A stretch of 64,000 nucleotides of DNA from Parapristionchus giblindavisi (lineage: Eukaryota; Nematoda; Chromadorea; Rhabditida; Diplogasteridae). The first letter of the stretch is position 1. Every line of letters starts with the position of its first letter. The translations under genes were made by a program, and so were the position numbers. The stretch is taken from assembly GCA_943737045.1 (NCBI GenBank), contig CALSFV010000008.1, forward strand, positions 62,001 through 126,000, written 5' to 3'. Under the pieces are notes generated by a model that saw only the letters and a program-made list of their open reading frames with translations, was not told where the DNA came from and made no database searches. Positions 45,701-57,700 of this stretch are shown here, piece by piece.

Positions 45701-48700
45701 GAAGGAATTACTGGACAAAATGAAGATGCAAGGTGTAATAAAGGAATCAAACTCACCATGGTTATCTCCTGTAGTGTTAGTGAAGAAGAAAGATGGGAGT
45801 ATACGATTATGTATTGATTTTCGTCGAGTGAATGAGATCGTTCGTGAGGACGCCTTCCCTCTTCCGTATATTGAAACTGTACTACAATCACTACAGGGAA
45901 AAAAGATATTCTCTGTAATGGACCTTGCTAGTGGTTTCTGGCAACTGCCGTTGGATAAGAAGAGTGGAGAAGTGACTGCATTTGCCACTATGGGGCAATT
46001 ATACGAGTTCACTGTACTACCGTTCGGACTAAATGTGAGCCCGGCTCTGTTTCAGAGGGCTATGACGGATGTGTTGAGGGGAGAATTGAATAGAGAAGGA
46101 CGTACTAAGAACGTGTTTGTATATATTGATGACATATTGATTGCTACTGAGACTGTAGAAGAACATTTGGAGGTACTGGAAAGAATACTGAATAAGCTGA
46201 TCGAGAAGGGATTATTGTTGAATATGAAGAAGTGCAAGTTCATGGTGGAAGAGATTGAGTACTTGGGGCATAGATTGTCCAAGAGTGGAGTACACATGGA
46301 CGAGAAGAAGATCGTCGCAATCAAGGAATACAATCAACCTGGAACGATGAGTGAACTACAATCATTCCTCGGTCTAACTGGATACTATCGTCGATTCATT
46401 GAAGGACACGCTAAGATCATTCAACCATTGAATAGAATGAATGTTACAACTGGACGAAGATTATTGTGGAATGACGAGTCGAAGGGAGCCTTTGAAGAAT
46501 TGAAGAACCGAATTGCTTCAGCTCCAGTACTACAACAGCCTGATTATGATGCAGCTACAGATGGAAGTAGACCATTCATCTTGACAACTGATGCAAGTGG
46601 TTCAGGGATCGGAGCAGTACTGAGCCAACAAAGTGCTGATGGTTACGAAAGACCTCTGGGTTTTTTCTCAAGAGGTCTGAGAGAAGCTGAGAAACTTATG
46701 TGTGTTGTAGATACAGAAGCTTTGGCTCTGTATGAAGCAGTGATGAAATGGAAGTATATGTTGTACGGTAATCGAGTCATCGTGCGAACTGATCATCAAC
46801 CACTTGTGACACTACTGAAGAGAAAGCATGTAGCTGCGAGATTGCTTAGATGGGCTACAGAGCTACAGGCTTATAATCTGGAAGTTGTTCATATTAAAGG
46901 AAAGACTAATGTAGTAGCTGATGCGCTTAGCCGTAATCCTCGAACAGAGACCGATAAAGATGATATGGATGAAGAGAATGAAGTTGGAATGGTAGTCAAT
47001 GCAATCACGAGGGGAGAAGCAAAGAAGAAAAGATTGGATGAAGAGAAGAAAAGGAAAGGTAAAGAGGATATGGAAGATGAAGAAATGAATAAAAGATGGA
47101 ATACTTATCAAGATCAGGATAGATGGATTGTTGATTTGAAGAAGAAGTTGGCTGAAGTGCATGAAGGGAAAAGGGATATTGGTGAAGATGTATCGATCCC
47201 TGGATCTACACGGAAGACAAGTTATGCTGATTGGATTGTTGATAAAGGAGTACTGTATCTATTGGCCGTCGATCATAGTAAATTACTGTATGTACCAGAG
47301 GGGAGACGTGATCAAATCATTAATGATGTACATAACTCTCCACTGAATGGACATATGGGAGTACAGAAGCTCACTCAAAAGCTATCGAAGGAAATGTTTT
47401 GGGGAAGCATGGAGAAAGATGTTCGAAGAGTACTTCAGAAGTGTGAAACTTGTCTTATTTCGAACCCACATAAGAGAATGATTCCTCCACTACAACCACT
47501 TGTGTCGAATGCTCCACTGGACGTTGTCGGTATTGATCTAATAGAGATGGGGAGGGGAGTACACGGAGGAAAGTACATTGTTTCGATTATCGATCACTTC
47601 ACCAAGTTTGGCGGAGGATATGCAGTGAAGACGAAGAAGGCGGAAGATGTAGCTGAAGTGTTCCTGACAAGATGGGTATTTGAAGGAGGAAGAACGCCTA
47701 AAACCCTCGTATCTGATAATGGCAGCGAACTTGTTAATCAAGTAATGGCTGAGATAGCGAAGAGATTTGAGATTGAGAGACGTTTGACATTACCTTATCA
47801 TAGCAGAGCCAACGGTCTGACAGAGAGATTCAATAGAACTTTGGTGGAGATAATGAAGAGGATAAAGATGAGAGATGAAGAATGGGAAGAAGCTCTTCCA
47901 TATGCTGTATTCGCGTATAATGCGACCCCTCATTCAACTACTGGAGAGTCTCCAACTTACTTGATGCATGGGAGAGAAGATCGTATACCAAACAGTGATA
48001 CTCCACTGTCAAATCCACAATACACTGTTGACATTGATGTAGATAGCTATAAGAGAAGAATGTGTTGGATGATGGAAAAGACTAGAGCTGTAGTATTGAA
48101 GAAGATAGAGAATGAAAGAAAGAAGATGAGAGAGATCTATGATAAGAAGCACGCTGGAAATCATCTGGTGAAGCCGGAGATTGGAGATAAAGTATATGTG
48201 AGAATTGAGCCGAAACCTGGATCGATAAGAAAGATGGTGACTCAATTCGAAGGACCATTTCGTGTGAAAGAGAAATCGGAGACTACTGTAACTATTGAGA
48301 GAATCGTGAATGGAGTGGATAGTGTAGCGGGTAGAGATAGGAGAGTAGTACAATGGGATCGAGTCCGAATAGTGCCTAGAGAGCCTGAAATGAGAAGAAA
48401 GACTTACATGGTTAATAATGTGAATTCTGATTGCAGAATCGACATCGACGAGGAGAGTCCACTTCACATTGATGGCTACTGCGAACTCTGCGGACCCAAG
48501 ATGTTCTACAAGGTATTCAAAGAGAACGAATACAAGGGAGGCTTCGCGAAGATCGAGTTCAAGACCCTGCGGGATCTAGGATTGATGATGGAGCTGAAGG
48601 GACGAGAAGGATCAGGGATCGAATTCATCGACCTGCATAAGGAATATCGTCGTAGATCAGCTGCAAAGGACATGCCAGCTGCCAACGCGCTGCGCCAGGC

Positions 48701-51700
48701 CTTCCGTAAGGGATACTGCGGTCACAGGGCGAAGTTGGCTGAGAAGCTACCGCTGGAGAAGACGCTACGTATGGTTGGACAGGATAATGAAGTTGGAGAT
48801 ATCGCTACAGAAGTGATGATGTCGCCGGGAGATGGAGAACCGAGGATTGCGTCGTTGATCATGATTCCGATGGAGTCAGTCGTATCAAAGAGTGAAGGAA
48901 CATGGAAGGAGTTGAAGCCGAGGAGATATGAAGGAGGAGGAAGGGAGTGTGCGGAGATGCTGGAGACAATGAATACGGAGGGAAGTTATCCAAGATCGCT
49001 GTACATCATCATCTCAACTGTATGGCCGGAGCACGCTGTGAAGAACGTTCTGGAGCAAGCACGATCGTTGGCTGCGAACAACCTCGTCAGTGTCTACGTC
49101 ATCATGGACCAAGTCAGCATCAGCTGTAGCGAGCACCTTCTCAAACCTGCAACGGCAGTTCAGAAGACCATCACGGAGTTTGCCCTTTCCACTGACCCCA
49201 TTCCCAATCTTGTTGTTGCCTCACAAGTTCATGTTCTTATTAATGCCATTATACCCATCAGTTCCCTTTATTCTTATATTGGTCACGAAGACCTGCATCT
49301 TCTTGAAGAATTGTTATGCAAGATGGAAGAAGGAACTAGACTTGTGGTGAAGAAAGATAAGCCAGCTACTGTCGCTGAGGGGAAATCATCATCTTCATCA
49401 TCATCATCTAAACATGTGCATACATCGATATCATCAAGACCGTCTACTTCATCATCATCATCATCATATAAGTCTTCTCCTCCTAGAAAGAGAAGCAAGG
49501 ATAACTACCATCCTTCAGATCGCCAAGATCGTTATCGTTATTGTTATCATTGTAAGCAATCAGGACATCTAAGATCCCAGTGCCCCAACAATCGTCAAGA
49601 ATGAATGCGAGGACGCATTCTGTGAGGGGAGCGGCATGTATAGAGGTCATCATCATCATCAATTATTGTTATTTTCATTGCTAATTACTATTTCATTATC
49701 TCTTATTTTTTGAGTACGCAAGTAGCTACTCCATTACATCCTATAATCACCCCTATGTTTACCAACTTAGTCAAATTAATCATTCCTATGTTTACCGTCA
49801 TCATGCTCCGCCCACTTTTCTCGTCACTTCCCCGCCAGTTCTTGTTTGGCTACTTCTTCTCGGCTCTTCTCCTTGTTTTTCTTGATTATTTGTTGTTTGT
49901 CGTTTCTCCCAGTAGTTTAGTAGATTAGCTTCGTGTTTACCTGTGCAAAGTAGATAAATATCATTGTTGAATTCACGCTCGTGTCGTGTTCACAGGATAT
50001 TGAATTAGTCGTGATTATTTGTCATCCTCGCTGAGAAGTGAGGGGAGTGTCGTCTTCTGATTAATCTTGTCATCGTTTCTTCTGGATATTCTTTCAATCA
50101 ATCTTCGTCTTCATCTGTTACCGATCTAACTTTGTGAACAGATCGGTGACATTCTTCTTCTCTTTGTGGTGGCGCCGATTGAACTTTGTGAACCAATCGG
50201 TGTCGATTCTTTGTGACAACGGAAGCCTAACTTTGTGAAAAGGTGGAAGTCAATTCTTTGTGATTGTCGATAGCTCACTTTGTGAAAGAGCTATCGTCAA
50301 ATTAGCAAGTGCGCCTCGACTAGAATTGGATCTAGATCGTGCGTAAACTTGTACAATAATGGAATTTTAAAAAAGAGTTGAAACTCGAAATTGTCGAGTT
50401 TCCAAGCTTTAAAAAGCTCCCAGAAAAAAAGGGAAACTCGAAATTTAAATTCGAGGTCGCTAATAAGGTGCGGGAATTCAAATTCATCTTATTAAATATT
50501 AATTATTAATTTTATTTTTATTATTATTGTTACAGGATCTCCTCTGGTCGGTGCCCGTGTCCCAGCTCATTGAACATCTGCTGCCAACCAAGCATCGAGT
50601 TGGTTATTATTATTATTATTAATATTTTATTTAATTCTAAATCGAAATACGGTGTATCTTGGTGTGCTAATCCGTTCTTGTCGCTATAGAGATTCTCACG
50701 ATAGGAGTGGAACATCGCGGCGTCGGTGTTTGTAGAGTGTTGAGTTCCAAGTGGAAACCCTTAGAGTGCATATTACAGAATTACAAAAGTTTTGCACACA
50801 CCGCGCCAAATGCCGAATTTAGTAAACTTCTCCACCGTTGAGAAAAACGCACTCCAAAATTTCGGAAGGTTTTTTCGAACGTTTTTTCAATGCATATAAT
50901 TTTATTTTTATTGAAAGTCCTGTGAAATCATGAGGAAACGCCATAAAATTCGATAAAATAAGAGAAAAAGGTATGTCGCGCGAACAAGTGGGCGGAGTCT
51001 GAGTATTGCGCGGCAAAGAGCGGAATTTGTATTGTTCGGACAGTTTTAATTCTATAATATGGGTACTGTTAGAAGCTACTGTAACTATCGATTAAAACTG
51101 GATCTCTAAGGGGTTGACCACTTGGTACCCCACGTGGAAACTTTACATTGTCACACAGTCTTTGAACCTAGTGAAGCCATGTTTCAGTTGGTGGAGTCAT
51201 TAAAGCTGACTTTTGTTCGGTCAGTGGTGTAGAGCTAGCCATAGGTCGAAAAGTACGTTACAAACTACGAAGCGTGGCCGTATTTTCAGCAGAATATTCC
51301 CAAACAGTAGTAAAACCTGACCGCATTTGTGGTTTGTTTGAATTCCTTCCGGTCATTTGAGCCGAACACACACGAAGTCCTGCGGGTGATCACTACTGGG
51401 CCTTGTACAATTCTGTACCTAGTGAAAATATGTTTCAATCTTTGCTGTTATAATGACTGTCTGTTGTTCGTGCAATCCTGTTTGTTTGGTTTGCTTATTC
51501 TATAATAAACTACATATTTAGTTATTGACATGTAACAAAACGCTGCATTACTTTGCATAACCTTCTTTCAGGCGAGTCGCGTTGCTGACGCGGCGCCACA
51601 AGTGTGGTGTCTGGACGCACGCGCCCTCCGTCAAGGCGTTCTATTTCTCGTGGGAGTGGCAACCGGTACTGGAGGAGTTGATCTGGGACTGGGTAAGTGG

Positions 51701-54700
51701 GAATGAACTTCATTCAATGGGTATTTATTTTATAATCTCCATTTAAAAAAAAGTACCTCTTGACGGCCTTTAAATTTAATCCTCATTCATATGCTAGCCT
51801 GTTTTGGTAAATTGTCGATTACCTTTCATCACCATCTCCTATTCACGCTTCTCCATTTAAATCTTTATCATTATACTTCCCCACCCTTTCACCTACTCTA
51901 TATTCTCTTACTCATCTACAATCATCACTTGAACCACATCATTATTCTGTTCCGTTTCGCCCCGTTTTACTATCGTGGCGTCGATAAATTAATTAAATTC
52001 GTTGCAGCCTATCTCGATCTGCGCAACAACGTCTCCAGCTCGCCTGCGTCGTTCAACTCGCTCTTCATGTTGAATACTCGACCGACCCAATCGATATTCA
52101 GGGTGAGTACGGTATTACGGTAGGGAGGGGTACTGTAGCGATCCAATCGATATCCCATTACCACATATTCTCTCCATTGGTCATATACTTATTCGCTAAC
52201 TATACATATCGATCTTTTTATTGAGCTATTGGAAGTAAGTTTCAGTAAAGTTGATTTATAATGTATTAAACAATTTTTTTTAAAATTTAAATATTTTTGA
52301 TTAAACTATTTGGCGTAAACTCGAATGGAGTTGATTTAAAGTGTAAATTATTTTAAAAAAATTAGGCCGCTGATGAATCGACCTTTGTCGGTCGTGTTCA
52401 CCTCCTGATGTCCCTCGCCACGTCCGAACTCGAATCGATGGACCACACTGACGGCGTGGCCGTTCTACACCATCGTTGTGTGCAGGTATACTGTAGGAGT
52501 GTGGGGTGGTGGTGTGGCGACGTTTCCTAATTCGTTTTATAACACTACGTTACTACAGGCAGTGCATTTGCCGAATCCGCTGAATGAGAAGTCTCAGCTC
52601 AAGTTCACTCGCTGCATCGAGCTCCCGAGCAATGATCAACTGTTGGGATACGGTAAGTGTTTTGAGGGAGGGGTACTGTAGTCTCACTGAAAGTACTATA
52701 AGATAGTAGAGGATATTTGTTTAATTGTATAATAGAATGATGGTCTCCTATTAGAATGCGTGAATATTGCATTTTATTAGCTTATCTGTCGAACATGAAA
52801 TCAACGAGTTCTGAAATGTAACTTTTGTAATACGTTTGCACGGTTGAAAAAAATAATAAATGATTACAGCTTGCACTGACGACTTCTCATTCGTGCTCCG
52901 TGGCAAGGCCGGTATAGAAGCCGTCCGCATCCTGCCCAGGTATGACTATAGTAGCGATGCGGCAAATGCCAGACAGGTTTGGTCTCCGCCCAAGATCAAT
53001 CAATATTGACCCATTGCTACAGTATGACCTGCTTCAGTGGCTTCGAGACCGAGACCGACGACACGGTGATGGAGGCTATCCAGGATCGTCTTCGAGACAG
53101 GTACGGTAGGAGTGGGATACGGTATATATGAGCATTCGATGCAAATCGATCGATAATTATTCGTATCTTCAGAAACGACGACAGCCGAGGCATGCAGACG
53201 TTCAAACAGGCACTCCTCGCATTCACTTGCAAGAAAATTGTATGTTTTCTACTGTTGTACGCTAAAAGTTGGAAATGTTGCCCCGGCGGAATTGACCGTA
53301 GCATATCGGAACAGAATAATAAGTTGATGATTCTCCTTCTAGACGCAAGCTTCGTCGATTCTGGATCCGCTCATTCGATCGGAGATGGCTGATATTCCCC
53401 GACTCGTCCTCGACTTTCTACTGGAGGTCGTTGATGATTGTTGTGAGTATTGAGTTATTGATTTATCGATTTTTATCCATTTATTGATTTGATTATAGCG
53501 ATACGGTTGTTACTACAGTTGTTATTATTCAGATTCATCATCGGGCATAGCACAGGATCTGCGCAACAAGAAGACGATCTTCTCTCGCCTGATCATCTTC
53601 CTCAAGCACATGAATCTATATGATACGGTAATATAATTATTTTTTTTCTAGTGCTATTGGTAACTATTATAAATAGGTATCGCGGAAAATGTTTTGACCA
53701 ATGCATCCTGCCGAAGCCGAAAACTGAATATTTTATTGATTTGCACTTACATGATAACGCTAGCGACATTATATTTAGGATACATGCTTTAGGGACATTT
53801 TGAAACGGTAATCTTATGGGCACTGCACGCAGCTAATATACACAAACTCAATTGAATTGTCACTCATTATCAGGTCATCGCGAGCATGCAGTCCGTCATC
53901 CCTCCATTCAAGGATTCGGCAGAGATACGACAGATGTCGTCGCTACTGCAGGTAGGCGTGTATTTGTTGATTACGGTGTGGTCTGTAGTGCCTTATAAAG
54001 TAGTGTCGCATTTTATATATTTCCACATTTTCCCGTGTTTTTCTATATTTTTTTCCATTCCCATACGCACAGTAGGAAAAAATGCTTTGTAAAGTTTGTA
54101 AAGTAAAGTGTAAAATAAAGTTTATGGACAGGATTCTTTAAATCAGACAATCTTGCTTCAGTACGTATATATTTACTATACTGTGGTTGTTTACCATACA
54201 TTTTCGGTACCCTCGCCGTATATTTTTATATAGTGGGTCAATTCTCGAAATTGAGTGGGTAAATTCACAAAATTAGTTATTGTCGTTTAAAAATCATCAT
54301 TTTAGCTTCTTTTTTTAATCAAGTGGCCTAAAATGGGCCTTATATACTGGGTCAATCCTCGCACTGCGAGGGTATGGCAATGTATGTTGTTTACAGGAAG
54401 CCGGTGAGCGTCTTGACGTCGCCATCGCGCTGTCTGCCTGTCACGAGAAGCAGGTACTCATCTTTCACATTTGATCTTTGATCTTTGATCTTTGTAGTCT
54501 GACCTCCATGCCCATTCATTCATTTTTCTATTTCAGATGCGTCGCATACTCGAGGTGGCAGCGCGTCAGGCTACATCCACACATGGATGTGTCGAGGGCG
54601 GATACGAGACTGTGTTCCTGTCCAAGGTTTGATCTTTGATCTTTGATCTTTGATCTCTAATCATCTTCCAGCTCTCCAATCTTCATCTCTTCTTCCCATG

Positions 54701-57700
54701 CGTGATGGAGGCACTCACACCCATGCTCACCGCCCCAACTGTCGAAGCGAGGTCAGGAGATAACATGATTGTCATGTGACGTTATATCATTTCTGGCCGT
54801 CTTTGTGGCCCCCAAAAATCAAAATTAGATGGGTCCGACGAAATTTTGTTTGATAATGACTGTATATTCACATGAAAGACCGGTTCCAGTTATTTTTGAG
54901 TACATTTTCGGGGGGCTTACGTTTTTCATTTGGCTACATATTTTTTTAGATTATGAACTAGATGACAAATGCGTCCTGAAGATGCTATTCATACCTGTAG
55001 ATTAAAATTGTTTTTTTAATATTTATTTTTTCAAATATGTTATTAACTTTTATAAATTGCAGAATCGACTCCCTTTCCGCGGGTGCCATGCTCTTGCTCA
55101 TGACTGCGACGTCCATACAAAAGAATCGAGCGTGAGTTATTTTTTTATAATTAAATTTTATCTTGATCATTTTCAAAGATTATCACGAAAACAGATTTCT
55201 TTGACTTGGTGAATTTGTGTGTAGCGCATTCTCTATTGGGCCGTGATTCTTAGTTGATGTGATAAACTTATCCAATCACATAGTTAAATTATTTAATTTT
55301 TTTATAAAGCACGGGTTCATGAGGTGTCCAAACCAAAGCGGGAATTCTAACTACTTTATTATTTTAAAATATTATGGTAAAAGTATTTAATTACATACAA
55401 ATTGCAGCTCGCACCAGTCAATATCGGTACCAACGACAGCGGCACAGTGGACGCACGGAAAGATCTCTGATGCCTACCTTAATCTGGTACGCCAATGTTC
55501 GGTCATTTGCGTGGCTGGGCACGCCCTTTTTGTCTGAATTTCGCGTTTCTATCAATGATTGACATAATCAGTGAAGCTTGATGGGCACTTCTTTCGTTTA
55601 GGTTTACGACCAGCCACTAACATATTACTGTTCCCATCATTCTGATTCATTCCTATATCCCTCATAATCACTCCTTCCAGGCTGGACTCATTCTATCCGA
55701 GTTGGAACGCGACGGCGCCGCGCTCACGGAAACGACGCGGCTCAAGATGAAAGACATGCTGACGCAGGCGCTCGTCTTCGGTCTGAATGAACAACGGTGA
55801 GTGACTGAATTTACGGATACGGAAAACAGATAGAGATATGAGAACCGTATCCAATAGACGGATATGAGAATCGTATCAAATAGACGGATATGAGAACCGT
55901 ATCCAATAGACGGATATGAGAACCGTATCCGTTTATTCAATGGTTGGATGAATTCACGGATGCGGTTCTCATCACTGCTTTATATCGACTGCCCTTCATT
56001 CATCCTTTTTAGTGGTCGTGCGGAGAACAACAAATTGCTCCGTCGCATCTACGACATGGGAGAGATTCAACTGGCACTCGATATGGCTGAACGATTCAAG
56101 GTATACGGTATTGATTTATTGATTGATTTATTTCACTTTATTCATTTATTGGTTGATTTAGTGTTCGCCAGCGTGCGATAAAGTGTCATGCTTTGATTTG
56201 TTTTTTTTTGTATCTAATAAATGAGTTCAATATCATATCATATAGCGATTGTTTACATTGATAGATTGTTGTAGTTTTTAAAATTTATTATGTTTCATTT
56301 TATGTTTTTATCTTCCAGGACTTCAAGCTGCTGATGACGATCACAACGTCGTTGGAGGAGGATGAGCGGAGACGACTGCTGGATACGTACAAGAGGTACG
56401 GTAGTCTACAGTAACCTACCGTACTGATATAGCGTAACTGCTACATAGTATACCGTAAATCTATAGTGCTATGGTAGATTACTGTAGTCGATTAGTGTAG
56501 TCGATTATCGTAGCGGGTCTTGAGTGAGATGTGTTCTTATGAGTTATGAGACTATCTTCCTTCAGACGTTACACGGACGACAACTTTGAGCTGTATATGT
56601 GCAACTTCTACCTCAGAAATAGTAAGTTTTGCAGGGAAAAATAGACATTTTTTTCATTGGTGGTCGTGGCACCACCTCCGCCCCACCAAGGCCCGCGAAA
56701 ATTGGTAGATCACATGGTAAAATATGTCCGAAGAAGAGATTTGGACTGAATTGGCTTTGAATTGCCCACTGGCCTAGCAGTGATATCACGCAGGACTTCG
56801 TGTGCCTTGAATAACGGGATGTATCGTTATCTTTACCATTGGTGGACTAGTGGATTTCGTGTTCCACCGCTTGCATTTTGTACCTGCTAAATCAATACTT
56901 TCGATTTAGTTGTTCGCATGCATCTATTGAATGGTGGAAAAAAACTCGATCGATATCCTCCATTCCAACTACCGTAATCCATTTTTCTCCTCCATTCCAG
57001 ACATGACCGAGTCACTGCTTGAACAGAGAGGAGAGAAGGTGGACGCGTTCATGTCCGAGCACGATTCAATCAGATGGCGTCGAGAGTTGCAGACGGAGAA
57101 GTACGATAAGGTATACGGTAGTCAGTTATTGATTTATTGATTGGAAATCGATGCGGAGCTTGAGAAGGTGTAAGGTAGAAATATTGACTGATTTACTGGA
57201 ATAAGGGGGCGGAGCTTGTGAATGTGCAATACTGTAATTGGTGCAGTAAACTTATTTAGCCGTAGTAGAGATTGATACGCTGTGGTTTTGAAGTCGGTCT
57301 GTGGAGTCTCGCTATAGCCTAATGCACTTGGTACTTTGCGGTTTCAGATGGTTTAGATGTAACTGAATATAAACGATTTAATGATGCTTGATCTTTGGTC
57401 CGTATAGCCAAATTCTTCCGAACATTGCATTATTTTTGCAGGCTGCCGACAGTTTGATCACGGCTGCGTCCCATGAGGAAAAGGATCTGTGGAATCAGAA
57501 GGTACGGTATCGATTTGTAAAATATTGATTGATTTCTTGAGACGGCATGTTCAATATAGCTGAAATACAATGAATGAATCCTAGATGTACGCGTCGCTCG
57601 CGTTTCTATCCGCGTGTTGCGCGGACGAGTCGAATGCGGACACGGCGCGGATCGCGGCTATTCGTAAGCAAGCGGACGACACACTAACGCTCGTCTCCCA

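Larger units (their letters stand above)
41708..50355 (+). mobile_element. complete Ty3/gypsy-type LTR retrotransposon
   Basis: Two 719-bp LTRs (41708-42426 and 49637-50355) begin TGTATAGAGG and end CTTGTACA; I saw no difference between them. A 4-bp ATAA lies on both sides (41704-41707 and 50356-50359). One long ORF fills the interior. It is inserted in the intron between nucleoporin exons 41287-41349 and 50536-50598, in the same orientation as the gene. Identical LTRs imply recent transposition. Confidence 0.95.

Noticed and set aside
50530..50715. 61-codon minus-strand frame next to the retrotransposon
   Set aside because: It overlaps a real nucleoporin exon on the other strand and has no partner exons.
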